A stretch of DNA of 48,064 bases from Oscillospiraceae bacterium (GTDB taxonomy: Bacteria > Bacillota > Clostridia > Oscillospirales > Ruminococcaceae). The notes beneath the pieces were generated by a model that saw nothing but the letters and a program-made list of their open reading frames with translations, did not search any database and was not told the origin of the DNA. Of this stretch, positions 1-7,249 are shown one piece after another; within the stretch, counting starts at the first letter, position 1, and each line of letters begins with the position of its first letter. The stretch covers positions 1-48,064 of the forward strand of contig JAGAWT010000030.1 in the NCBI GenBank assembly GCA_018110985.1, in the 5' to 3' direction. Position numbers and translations under genes: made by a program.

Positions 1-81
1 GGGGGGGGTTCATAAATAAGGTGTACAATTTATATACATTGGAGACAAAAAGACGAAACAATTATTATACTGGAGGTCGCT

Positions 82-900
82 ATGAAATTAGTTTCATTAA
101 CTTGTCCGGAATGTCGTGCGAATGTTGATGTAGATGTTTCAGGTGAGAGAAAAGTATCATTTTGCCAGTATTGTGGTGCCAAAATTCTTTTGGATAATGA
201 GGAACAAGTTATCCATACAAAACATACATACGAAAATGTTGCCGAAGTAAAAAAGATAGAAGCACAACAAGAAAGTGAAAAAAGGCAATATGAGCAAGAA
301 GAAAAGGATGTCTCTATGCCATTTCACAAATGGTTAAGAAAAATGATACAACAACATCCCGGTGGAAGTGGTTTGGCTGTTATGGTGATACTATATATAG
401 TAATAATGATTGCAATATTTGCAGTGCCTGCGATTGGTGATGCAATTGAGGAACATAAATATCTCAAAGAGAAAGAAAGATTAGAACAAATTGTATCTGA
501 AATTGAAGTAGATATATCTAACCATAATTATGATTCTGCGCTTTATAAGGCAAATTCATTAGTGGTATCTGGTGAAAGAGGTGCAAATGAATGGGATAAC
601 AGAAGAAAGAGTATAATTACACAGATCAATCAATTACAGGCAAGGGATAACGGAAAACTAGCAGCTCCGGGTACTTCCGAGATGTTGAAAGGTCAAAATA
701 TAAGCGATGTTAAGAAAAGTTTTGAATCGGCAGGATTTACAAACGTAAAAACAGAAGAAATAAAAGACCTTATAAAAGGTTGGCTGATAAAGGACGGGGC
801 AGTAGAGTATGTTAAAATAGCCGGTATTAGCAGTTACACAGAAAATGATTGGTATGACCCAGATGTTGAAGTAATAATCTATTATCATACATATATGTAA
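82..900 (+). CDS. Zinc-ribbon membrane protein with a PASTA-like C-terminal region
   Basis: The 272-residue protein opens with a zinc ribbon: C8-P-E-C11 and C28-Q-Y-C31 are spaced as in a four-cysteine rubredoxin-like site. A charged, probably coiled region (about 50-80) precedes one membrane segment (about 97-117, rich in V, I and A). A second helical stretch (about 120-190) leads to a terminal domain of about 70 residues that resembles a PASTA-type repeat (MLKGQNISDVKKSFESAGF). The start ATG follows a clear GGAGG at 72-76. The gene is visibly AT-rich with A/T-ending codons, unlike the GC-richer genes that follow, which suggests recent acquisition. It converges on folD and shares the intergenic terminator region. 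The zinc ribbon and membrane segment are seen directly; PASTA-like is a resemblance only. The function is unknown; membrane sensing or envelope association would fit. Confidence 0.8.
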   Translation: MKLVSLTCPECRANVDVDVSGERKVSFCQYCGAKILLDNEEQVIHTKHTYENVAEVKKIEAQQESEKRQYEQEEKDVSMPFHKWLRKMIQQHPGGSGLAVMVILYIVIMIAIFAVPAIGDAIEEHKYLKEKERLEQIVSEIEVDISNHNYDSALYKANSLVVSGERGANEWDNRRKSIITQINQLQARDNGKLAAPGTSEMLKGQNISDVKKSFESAGFTNVKTEEIKDLIKGWLIKDGAVEYVKIAGISSYTENDWYDPDVEVIIYYHTYM

Positions 901-916
901 ATTATTAGACTATAGT

Positions 917-959
917 AAAAAAATAACACCGTTACAAGGAATATTTCCCTGTAACGGTG
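917..959 (-). terminator. Rho-independent terminator of the yfmF-yfmH-lgt-folD operon
   Basis: The 10-bp arms CACCGTTACA (927-936) and TGTAACGGTG (950-959) flank a 13-base spacer. Read on the minus strand, the hairpin is followed by a run of seven T (A-run at 917-923), so it ends folD transcription. The stem may also slow transcription arriving from the convergent plus-strand gene, although the plus-strand tail lacks a T-run. Confidence 0.85.
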
Positions 960-983
960 ATTTACTGTCGTTAGAGATAAGAA

Positions 984-1835
984 TTATTTTATCCTGTTCT
1001 GTTGTTTTGCGGCTGTGAGAGTGTTTCTCATAAGCATTGCAATGGTCATGGGGCCTACTCCGCCGGGAACAGGGGTGATATAGCCTGCCTTTTCCTTACA
1101 GTCTTCAAAATCCACATCTCCGCAGAGCTTTCCTGCTTCATTTCGGTTCATGCCCACATCTATGACAACGGCGCCTTCCTTTATCATGTCCGCTTTCACA
1201 AAATTGGCTTTACCTACGGCAGCTACAAGAATGTCTGCCCGTGAGGTTATGCTCTTCAGATCCACTGTGCGTGAATGGGTTATGGTAACTGTGCCGTGCT
1301 CGTGGAGCAGCAGCATTGCCATGGGCTTGCCTACTATGTTGCTGCGGCCGATCACTACGCAGTTCTTTCCCTTTACCTCAACTCCGGTGCTGTGGATAAG
1401 CTCCATAACGCCCGCAGGAGTGCAGGGGAGGAAGGAGTAATCGCCTATCATGATATGACCCACATTTGCGGGGTGGAAGGCATCCACATCCTTTGCGGGT
1501 GATATACGGTTGATGACCTCGTTCTCATCAAGGTGAGAGGGGAGAGGGAGCTGACAGAGTATGCCGTTTACCTTCGGGTCAGAATTCAGCTTGTCTACAA
1601 GTGCATTGAGCTCCTCCTGTGTGGTCTCTGCGGGGAGAGCGTACTCAAAGGACTCAAATCCTACCTCTGCACAGGCTTTCTTCTTGTTGTTCACATATAC
1701 TCTTGATGCAGGGTCGTCACCTACGATTATTACCGCAAGACCTACACTAACGCCTTTTTTCTTGAGCTCTGCGGTCTCCTCCGCAACTTTTGCACGCACG
1801 GCTGCGGATACAGCCTTGCCGTCTATAAGATTCAT
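984..1835 (-). CDS. folD: Bifunctional methylenetetrahydrofolate dehydrogenase/cyclohydrolase FolD
   Basis: FolD interconverts 5,10-methylene-, methenyl- and 10-formyl-tetrahydrofolate in the cytoplasm, using NADP. The 283-residue length is normal for the family. Family motifs are intact: Y47-VNN-K51 (catalytic Tyr/Lys region), QLPLPSHL near 95, [11 protein letters not shown] near 116, PCTPAGV near 137, the dinucleotide-binding stretch [16 protein letters not shown] from 161, and a C-terminal [10 protein letters not shown]. Its ATG overlaps the lgt stop codon (ATGA, 1832-1835), so it is the translationally coupled last gene of the operon, and a terminator follows. Nearby trmFO (24599-25909) consumes the same cofactor, methylene-THF, although it lies in another operon. 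Assignment is secure. Confidence 0.97.
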   Translation of the reverse strand: MNLIDGKAVSAAVRAKVAEETAELKKKGVSVGLAVIIVGDDPASRVYVNNKKKACAEVGFESFEYALPAETTQEELNALVDKLNSDPKVNGILCQLPLPSHLDENEVINRISPAKDVDAFHPANVGHIMIGDYSFLPCTPAGVMELIHSTGVEVKGKNCVVIGRSNIVGKPMAMLLLHEHGTVTITHSRTVDLKSITSRADILVAAVGKANFVKADMIKEGAVVIDVGMNRNEAGKLCGDVDFEDCKEKAGYITPVPGGVGPMTIAMLMRNTLTAAKQQNRIK

Positions 1836-2857
1836 GTGTCTTCCTCCTCATCTTCACCGGATATTATCTTCTGGTCGGCAGTAAGCTCCTTCTGCTTGCG
1901 TGCCTTTTTGGTCTCCTCTTCCTCCTTCACCTTTGCCTCAGCCTCAGCAAGTATCTGCTTCGATTCTTCGGTGGTGCAGTAGAGGGGGATGTTTTTCTTT
2001 TTGGCGATAACGGTGCCGGCTACTATCATTATGATGCCCACAGCGCTCAGTATCAGTGACAGGACCTGTGAAACACGCAGATCGCCGGCATACAGGGAAT
2101 CCGTCCGCAGTGATTCAACGAAAGCACGCCCCACACCGTACCATGCACAGTAGATGCAGATCATCTCACCGTCAAATTTACGGTGCTTGTAGAAAAAGTG
2201 CATTATAAGAAAGCCTGCCAGACACCAAAGGGATTCATAAAGGAAGCAGGGGTGTACTGCCGTGAAGGGATCCATCTCAATGCCGTAGGAAGCAAAGAAA
2301 TCCCTGCTGTTGATGATGTAGTTCTGTATGCGTCCGCCGGACATTCCCCAGGGGAGAGTGGTGTTGGTGCCGAAAGCCTCCTGATTGAAGAAATTGCCCC
2401 AGCGTCCTATGCCCTGCCCTATGAAGAAGCCCATAGATGCCAGATCCACTGCGGGAAGCACCTTTATCTTCTTGACCCTGCACACGATGATACCGAGAAA
2501 AAGCGCTCCTATAAGCCCGCCGTAGACTGCAAGACCTCCGTCCCTTATGGAGAGTATCTCGCCTATGGTGTGGAAAGATCCCGAATGGAATGCCACATAA
2601 TAAGCCCTTGCGCCTATTATGGCACCCACGACCCCCGCAAAGACCGCATCCACAAGGGAATCGCCGTCAATGCCGTAGTCCTTTGTGCGTTTGAAGCAGT
2701 AGTGCATGGCAAGGAAAAGACCTATTGCAATGCAGATACCGTACCATTTTATCTCAAAGCCGAAAATCGAGAAGGCGGTAGGGGATATCTTGAAGTCGAA
2801 CCCCAGATAGGGGAAGGCTATGGTATCCGCACCGTAACGATCGAGAGTACCCATCAC
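1832..2857 (-). CDS. lgt: Prolipoprotein diacylglyceryl transferase Lgt, with extended charged tail
   Basis: Lgt moves diacylglycerol from phosphatidylglycerol onto the lipobox cysteine of prelipoproteins in the cytoplasmic membrane. The sequence shows multiple membrane helices, the family signature [13 protein letters not shown] (about 151-163), HPCFLYES (about 202-209) and [12 protein letters not shown] (about 243-254). After the last helix (about 265-285) there is a hydrophilic tail of about 50 residues rich in Glu and Lys, which typical Lgt proteins of under 300 residues lack; it probably faces the cytoplasm. The start is a GTG at 2857 overlapping the yfmH stop (GTGA); an ATG directly after it (2854) is an alternative. 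folD overlaps the end by four bases. The enzyme call is secure; the role of the tail is unknown. Confidence 0.95.
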   Translation of the reverse strand: MMGTLDRYGADTIAFPYLGFDFKISPTAFSIFGFEIKWYGICIAIGLFLAMHYCFKRTKDYGIDGDSLVDAVFAGVVGAIIGARAYYVAFHSGSFHTIGEILSIRDGGLAVYGGLIGALFLGIIVCRVKKIKVLPAVDLASMGFFIGQGIGRWGNFFNQEAFGTNTTLPWGMSGGRIQNYIINSRDFFASYGIEMDPFTAVHPCFLYESLWCLAGFLIMHFFYKHRKFDGEMICIYCAWYGVGRAFVESLRTDSLYAGDLRVSQVLSLILSAVGIIMIVAGTVIAKKKNIPLYCTTEESKQILAEAEAKVKEEEETKKARKQKELTADQKIISGEDEEEDT

Positions 2858-4140
2858 ACCGCCTCTTTCGGATTGATGACAAACAGGGAGGAATTTGCTG
2901 TGTCAAGGCGTTCGCTGAGAAAACGCATAACATCGTCCATGCTTATCTTTGCGACTGCATCAATGGAGGCAAAGGCAGAGCCTGTATGACCCAGTCCTGC
3001 ATTTATCATCAAGGTGGCAAGACCCTCCGCATTGCCAAGGGTCTTTATAAGATTGCCGTAATATGCTTTCTTGATATTCTCAAAGCGCTCCTTTTCAAAG
3101 CCGACGGTCTTTCTGCGCTCTATCTCCTTGTCCACCAGCTCACGGACTGTCTTGGGGGAACGGCTCTCGCCGCTGATGATAGGCACAAAGAAACCGTTCC
3201 CGGAGAACATTTCCGTATAGAGCTGGGAATTTATAAGACCTGAGTCATACAGCTCCTTGTAAAGGGGAGAGGTCTCATCCGCCAGCAGTGAAAGGGTTAT
3301 CTCACCCAGAGCGGATTCTGCGGAAAGCTCTTCATCAGCCACGGGCTTTGACTTAAAGCCGTAGGAGAACATAGGCACAGCAATTTCAAGGCTTTCCTCC
3401 GCATAGTGCTTTGCTACCTCTTCCGGTTCCTCCGGAACTACGGAGATCAGCTTCTTGTCATCCTTTCTGACAAGGAGCTCGTCGCAGGCTTTCAGGATCT
3501 CCTCTTCGTCCACATCGCCTGCAATGGCAAGGGTCATGTTGTGAAGGTCATAAAAGCTGTAGTAGCAGCGGTAGAGCAGCTCCGGAGTTATTTGTGCTAT
3601 TGACTCCACCGTTCCCGCCGTATTTATGCGGACAGGGTTCCTGTGGTAGATACATTCAAGCAGACCAAAGAACACACGCCAGTCGGGAGTGTCATCATAC
3701 ATCTTGATCTCCTGCCCGATTATGCCCTGTTCCTTTGCCACGGTCTCCTCGGTGAAATAGGGCTCCTGAACGAATTTCAGAAGTATCTTCAGGGAGGGGA
3801 TGAAGTTATCCGTGCAGGAGAAAAGGTAGCAGGTCTTGTCAAAGGTGGTGTAGGCGTTTCCGAAAGCACCTGTCTGTGCGTAAAGGTCGAAAACATCCGT
3901 GTCCTCATTTTCAAATAGCTTGTGCTCCAGATAATGGGCTATTCCCTCGGGAACGGTGACAAAGTCCGTATCGTCCTCTGTTTTGAAGGTGGTGTTCACG
4001 GAGCCGTAGCGGGTGCCGAAAATGGCATGCTTCAGGCTGAAGCCGGGCATTTTCCAGATGAGTATCTCCAGCCCGGAATCGTGCTTTATGCGGACATAGT
4101 TCTCTCCAGTGCGCTCATTTCCTATTATTTCTCTTGTCAT
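2854..4140 (-). CDS. yfmH: M16-family zinc peptidase, YfmH type (active-site subunit)
   Basis: This 428-residue insulinase-like protein keeps the inverted zinc motif HxxEH as H69-Y-L-E-H73 in EGIAHYLEHKLFE. A further Glu lies about 75 residues later in EQGIIGQEIKMY, where the third zinc ligand is expected. It is paired with a second M16 homologue (4140-5414) that lacks the motif, the usual arrangement of active and inactive halves in M16B peptidases. Related Bacillota pairs are named EF-P 5-aminopentanol modification-associated proteins YfmF/YfmH, from genetic association in Bacillus. The pair overlaps as TGATG, and the next gene lgt overlaps this stop. No signal peptide is visible, so it is presumably cytoplasmic. 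Its substrate is unknown; the EF-P link is inherited from the family name, and no EF-P gene lies in the window. Confidence 0.88.
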   Translation of the reverse strand: MTREIIGNERTGENYVRIKHDSGLEILIWKMPGFSLKHAIFGTRYGSVNTTFKTEDDTDFVTVPEGIAHYLEHKLFENEDTDVFDLYAQTGAFGNAYTTFDKTCYLFSCTDNFIPSLKILLKFVQEPYFTEETVAKEQGIIGQEIKMYDDTPDWRVFFGLLECIYHRNPVRINTAGTVESIAQITPELLYRCYYSFYDLHNMTLAIAGDVDEEEILKACDELLVRKDDKKLISVVPEEPEEVAKHYAEESLEIAVPMFSYGFKSKPVADEELSAESALGEITLSLLADETSPLYKELYDSGLINSQLYTEMFSGNGFFVPIISGESRSPKTVRELVDKEIERRKTVGFEKERFENIKKAYYGNLIKTLGNAEGLATLMINAGLGHTGSAFASIDAVAKISMDDVMRFLSERLDTANSSLFVINPKEAV

Positions 4141-5414
4141 CAGCTTTGTGCTCCTTTCAGAAGGTATACCGTGTCAAGATGCAGGCTGTTTGCAAACTCT
4201 ACTATCTGCTCCTTAGTGACAGCCTTTACCAGCTCCGCAAATTCCTCGGGAGATACCTTGCTGTCGGAATAAAGGCGGTCGAAATACCATGAGGTGATAC
4301 TGCCGGGGAAGTCGGTGACAGCCTTCAGGGATGTGAGAGTGGCGAGCTTTGCCTGTTCGAGCATCTCATCAGGGAATGTGCCCGCTTTCATCACTTCAAG
4401 CTGGTTGAGTATCTCCTTTTGTGCAGTCTCAGCATTTGCGGCTTCAAGTCCGCTGTCCACGAACATGGCAGACTTTGATGAGAAAGGCACAAGGCTGCAA
4501 TAGTAGCAAAGACTCAGCTTTTCTCTGACATTCTTGAAAAGCAGGGAGAAAGGAGAATTTCCGTAGATGGCGACAAAGAGCCTCCTCACTTCTTCGGGGG
4601 TGTGAGAGTCATGCTTGAACGCCATTACCATCTTGCTCTGGACGATGTCCATAGTCTCTTCGGTGTACCCCGGCTCCGGCTTCAGGGGAGAGGGTGTCCT
4701 TTCAAATCTGCACACATCCTCACGCTCAAGACCTGTAAAGCTGTCTCTGAGCACCCTGAGAGCATCCTCCGAGATCTCGCTACCGCAGTAGAATATATCC
4801 ACGGAAGCGGTGCGGAGTATCTTTTTGTAGGCAGCAAGAGCATCCTCACGGCTGAGAGCCTTGGCGCTCTCAAGCTCCCCCTTCATGGGAGCCGCACAGG
4901 GCTCGCCGCAGAAGGCTGCCGCCTTAGCCTTTTTAATGGCGTAGCTGCGCTTTTCGTTTATCTCGGTGATGATATCATCCGCAAACTCGTTCTTTTTCAG
5001 GTCGAACTGCTTTTGCGGGAAAAGTCCGTCTTCCAGCACCGGTCTGAAAATGCAGGAGGTCATGACCTTTGCCAGCTCCTCTGCCAGATGCTCTCCTTCA
5101 AGGGCGTATTTGTCGGATATTACAGAGCCCGACACCACCATGGTGCGATAATCGCCCATCTGACTGTTGGATGTGCTTACAGAGGCACCGTAGAGCTCGG
5201 ACAGCCTTCCGAAGAATTTGTCCATCCGGGGGTAGTCGGAATTGGTATCCTCTATGATGTAGGCAGGATAGGAATCCGCAGATGCAGTGTCCTTATCCAT
5301 AGGGAAAATAAAGTGTATTGTAACAGAAGTCTTTTTGAACTTGGGATCTGTGACGGTTATCAGCCTGATGCCGTTTTCCGGGGCACCGATGTACTGTTCC
5401 TTCTTTTCTATCAC
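4140..5414 (-). CDS. yfmF: M16-family peptidase-like protein, YfmF type (lacks zinc motif)
   Basis: This is the partner of the active M16 peptidase downstream. Fold-level features match the M16 family (paired domains of about 200 residues and a conserved C-terminal half with NVREKLSLCYYC), but the N-terminal half has no HxxEH, so it is probably the non-catalytic subunit of a clamshell heterodimer. The frame extends to a TTG at 5423, but that TTG directly abuts the ribosome-binding site AAGGAG (5424-5429). A GTG at 5414 is nine bases from it and is the better start, giving 424 residues beginning MIEKKEQY. The gene heads the operon yfmF-yfmH-lgt-folD, with a promoter at 5447-5475. Function is inferred from the family: processing of unknown peptides, named for a genetic link to EF-P modification in Bacillus. 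Confidence 0.85.
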   Translation of the reverse strand: MIEKKEQYIGAPENGIRLITVTDPKFKKTSVTIHFIFPMDKDTASADSYPAYIIEDTNSDYPRMDKFFGRLSELYGASVSTSNSQMGDYRTMVVSGSVISDKYALEGEHLAEELAKVMTSCIFRPVLEDGLFPQKQFDLKKNEFADDIITEINEKRSYAIKKAKAAAFCGEPCAAPMKGELESAKALSREDALAAYKKILRTASVDIFYCGSEISEDALRVLRDSFTGLEREDVCRFERTPSPLKPEPGYTEETMDIVQSKMVMAFKHDSHTPEEVRRLFVAIYGNSPFSLLFKNVREKLSLCYYCSLVPFSSKSAMFVDSGLEAANAETAQKEILNQLEVMKAGTFPDEMLEQAKLATLTSLKAVTDFPGSITSWYFDRLYSDSKVSPEEFAELVKAVTKEQIVEFANSLHLDTVYLLKGAQS

Positions 5415-5423
5415 TTGGGTCAA

Positions 5424-5429
5424 CTCCTT
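5424..5429 (-). promoter_or_regulatory. Ribosome-binding site that decides the yfmF start
   Basis: AAGGAG on the minus strand lies nine bases before the GTG at 5414 but immediately abuts the longer-frame TTG at 5423. The spacing therefore supports the shorter protein. Confidence 0.7.
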
Positions 5430-5446
5430 TTTGAAAATACTCTTCT

Positions 5447-5475
5447 ATTCTACCACATTTCTCCCGGGATTTCAA
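5447..5475 (-). promoter_or_regulatory. Sigma-A-type promoter of yfmF-yfmH-lgt-folD
   Basis: The minus strand reads TTGAAA (5475-5470), a 17-base spacer, then TAGAAT (5452-5447). Both boxes are 5/6 matches to the housekeeping consensus with ideal spacing. The expected start of transcription, near 5440, leaves a short leader before the AAGGAG site. Confidence 0.8.
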
Positions 5476-5518
5476 CCGCTTTTTTTAAATAAAAGGGAAC
5501 GGGCAGTGATCCGGGCAC

Positions 5519-5547
5519 AAAAATACCCCGCCTTTCAAGACGGGGTA
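5519..5547 (-). terminator. Rho-independent terminator of rpsT
   Basis: The inverted repeat TACCCCG (5524-5530) / CGGGGTA (5541-5547) has a 10-base loop. On the minus strand it is followed by a T-run (A-run 5519-5523). It sits seven bases past the rpsT stop codon and isolates rpsT from the yfmF promoter. Confidence 0.88.
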
Positions 5548-5553
5548 AGTTGC

Positions 5554-5796
5554 TTACTTTACAGCAACGAGCTTCTTTGCAAGCTGGCTCTTCTTTCTTG
5601 CAGCCTTGTTCTTGTGCATGATGCCCTTTGCGCAGGCCTGGTCAACTCTCTTGATAGCATAAACGATGCTCTCTGCGGAGTTCTCGGTGTCTGCCTTCTT
5701 GAGGACTGTTCTCAGGTTGGACTTTATCTTCTTGTTTCTCAGTGTCTTTCTGTCGATAACTCTGGTTCTCTTCTTAGCGGATTTAATGTTAGGCAT
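5554..5796 (-). CDS. rpsT: 30S ribosomal protein S20
   Basis: S20 binds 16S rRNA early in small-subunit assembly. The 80-residue product begins MPNIKSAKKR and is Lys/Arg-rich with two long helices, the expected size and character of bacterial S20 (IKRVDQACAKGIMHKNKAARKKS near the end shows the typical C-terminal helix). The open frame continues upstream to another ATG at 5868, but the ATG at 5796 is preceded by a clear GGAGGAT and gives the canonical N-terminus, so the longer version is rejected. The gene is monocistronic, with its own promoter about 150 bases upstream, a folded leader and a terminator directly after the stop. Autoregulation through the leader is possible but unproven. Confidence 0.96.
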   Translation of the reverse strand: MPNIKSAKKRTRVIDRKTLRNKKIKSNLRTVLKKADTENSAESIVYAIKRVDQACAKGIMHKNKAARKKSQLAKKLVAVK

Positions 5797-5940
5797 AATG
5801 ATCCTCCATAATTTCAGAATATATATTTTAAGATCACAGACGGGCTTTATGACACGGAAGAAGCCCATAACGTAATGACACCGTTATATCCGATCTGTCA
5901 CTGAGGGTCCCACTTGTCGGCCCGGGATCCACACAGCCAA
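5797..5940 (-). promoter_or_regulatory. Structured 5' leader of rpsT
   Basis: About 145 nt separate the predicted transcription start from the rpsT ATG. On the minus strand the leader contains GGATCCC pairing with GGGACCC (6 of 7 pairs), a GGGCTT/AAGCCC hairpin and an outer ACAGA/TCTGT pairing that encloses the latter. S20 represses its own translation in E. coli, so an autogenous control element is a reasonable guess. I do not recognise a named RNA family. Confidence 0.45.
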
Positions 5941-5945
5941 ATATT

Positions 5946-5974
5946 ATTTTACCACAGCCGGATGAAAATTACAA
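5946..5974 (-). promoter_or_regulatory. Promoter of rpsT
   Basis: The minus strand reads TTGTAA (5974-5969), a 17-base spacer, then TAAAAT (5951-5946). The -10 is a 5/6 match and the -35 a 4/6 match, and the position suits a leader of about 145 nt before rpsT. Confidence 0.7.
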
Positions 5975-5983
5975 TAAGCCTGT

Positions 5984-6010
5984 CCAAAAATACTGCACAA
6001 ACTTTTGCAG
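5984..6010 (-). terminator. Probable terminator after the DUF4317 gene
   Basis: On the minus strand CTGCA (6010-6006), an 8-base loop and TGCAG (5997-5993) are followed by TATTTTT. The stem is short, but the U-tract is good. It lies 30 bases after the DUF4317 stop codon and just before the rpsT promoter, where the operon should end. Confidence 0.55.
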
Positions 6011-6039
6011 CCTGTTTGTTCAAATTACAGCAAAACGCA

Positions 6040-7191
6040 TTATTCGGCGGCAGCTGTGCTTTCGCTGCCTATGCCCGTTTCTATTCCGTTTATCTTTACG
6101 GTGGGATCCTCAAGGTCAATGATAAGGCACTTGCGTCCCTGTATAACGGATGTCCTCACCTTGTCGGTGGCATCCTTGCCGATATTCACAGTAATCGATT
6201 CGGCAGAAAGGACGGTCTTGTTCTCCACAAGGTTTGAGGCGGTAAGGGAGAAATCACCCACTACCTTTTCGTAGACCGCATCCACAGCCTCCAGCTTCTC
6301 GCTGCTTATGCCTGCATCGGAAAGGATGGTCTTCATCCTTCCGCTGTCTATCATGGTAGGCTCTGTCTCGTTCTTGTTCTGAGCCACTATATCATCTATG
6401 ATGTCATTTACCTGAGTGATAACGGTGTAGTCCAGTTCATTGGCGCAGACCTGTGTCAGCACCTCCCTGAACTTTTCCTTTTCGCCCTCCGGGGTGTAGG
6501 AGAAGGTGCCGTCCAGCACATCCTCTATGATGCTGAGATTTGGCTTTTTGGGGGAGCGGGTGTAGTACATCACCGCATTGACATCGGGGGCACGGTCGGA
6601 GAAAACGGGGAAGATGAAGCCGTCCTGAGGAGCACGGGAGATTATCATCTCCGTGTTGGGCTTCTTGGAAATGGCATTGGAGGCACTGTCAAAGAAAAGA
6701 CCGTCATCCCCCGTATTCGCAGGGCAGATGGCAGTTACGATAAAGTTGTAGTCTGTGTCACTGTCATCAAGGATCTCGTCATTTTTGCTCTTTTTGGGAA
6801 CGGAATAGGTACACAGACCCGAAACTATGGTGTAGTTGCCGCCCATGTCCGTGTTTTCGGCGATGCGGGCAATAAACTTTTCAGTGCTCTCCTCATCCAT
6901 TTCGGTTTTCATGGTGTTCCAGAGGATGCTCTGGGCGCCGTCCTCGGAATAGCTTTCCTTTGGGAAGGCGTATTCTGTCAGGTTTTTGCCCAAAGTGCCG
7001 CTGAGGGTCTTTTTCAGTGTTTCAAAGATCACCTCTGTTTCATCGGCTTCAATGGAGATATAGCTCCTTGTATTCCTGCACAGCACGTTCCTTTCGCTGT
7101 TTACATAGGCAAGAGTGACAGCCTTTATGACAAAAAGCCCGCTGTCGGTGGAAAAATTCTTTTTAAGCTCTGCTATCTCTTTCTTATTCAT
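6040..7191 (-). CDS. DUF4317 family protein
   Basis: The 383-residue protein resembles the DUF4317 family of Bacillota in length and in several stretches: an N-terminal MNKKEIAELKKNF, then KKTLSGTLGKNL (about 81-92), a segment around VTAICPANTGDDGLFF (about 172), and GFIFPVFSDRAPDVNAVMYY (about 210). No signal peptide, membrane segment or known catalytic motif is visible, so it is probably cytoplasmic; the function of the family is not known to me. It is the last gene of the rlmB-led operon. It starts 58 bases after the secreted-protein gene, with an AAGGAG site ten bases before its ATG. A stable GC-rich hairpin (7218-7244) lies immediately upstream, so its expression may be reduced relative to the genes before it. 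Confidence 0.8.
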   Translation of the reverse strand: MNKKEIAELKKNFSTDSGLFVIKAVTLAYVNSERNVLCRNTRSYISIEADETEVIFETLKKTLSGTLGKNLTEYAFPKESYSEDGAQSILWNTMKTEMDEESTEKFIARIAENTDMGGNYTIVSGLCTYSVPKKSKNDEILDDSDTDYNFIVTAICPANTGDDGLFFDSASNAISKKPNTEMIISRAPQDGFIFPVFSDRAPDVNAVMYYTRSPKKPNLSIIEDVLDGTFSYTPEGEKEKFREVLTQVCANELDYTVITQVNDIIDDIVAQNKNETEPTMIDSGRMKTILSDAGISSEKLEAVDAVYEKVVGDFSLTASNLVENKTVLSAESITVNIGKDATDKVRTSVIQGRKCLIIDLEDPTVKINGIETGIGSESTAAAE

Positions 7192-7217
7192 GTGTTTTGC
7201 TCCTTATCCTTAAATAT

Positions 7218-7244
7218 GGGGCTGCTGCGTGCAGCAGCAGCCCC
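7218..7244 (-). terminator. GC-rich hairpin between the secreted-protein gene and the DUF4317 gene
   Basis: The 11-bp arms GGGGCTGCTGC (7218-7228) and GCAGCAGCCCC (7234-7244) enclose a 5-base loop. On the minus strand the tail is only ATATTTAAGG, so it is a weak terminator or an intra-operon attenuator or RNA-stability stem rather than a full stop. It lies just before the DUF4317 ribosome-binding site. Confidence 0.55.
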
Positions 7245-7249
7245 TTTGT

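Noticed and set aside
1-8. Run of eight G at the window start
   Set aside because: Could be a real homopolymer, but it is more likely an assembly or sequencing edge artefact; no feature can be supported.
66-71. TATACT resembling a -10 box before the first gene
   Set aside because: It abuts the GGAGG ribosome-binding site at 72-76; transcription from it would start after that site. No -35 at proper spacing either.
2183-2989. 268-codon plus-strand frame opposite lgt
   Set aside because: lgt has all family motifs on the minus strand; the plus-strand frame has none and lacks a ribosome-binding site.
5797-5868. N-terminal extension of S20 to 104 residues
   Set aside because: S20 begins MPNIKSAKKR and a strong GGAGGAT precedes that ATG.
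5895-5930. T-box-like TGGGACC in the rpsT leader
   Set aside because: A T-box needs a long Stem I with a specifier loop. The whole leader is only about 145 nt and rpsT is not a typical T-box target.
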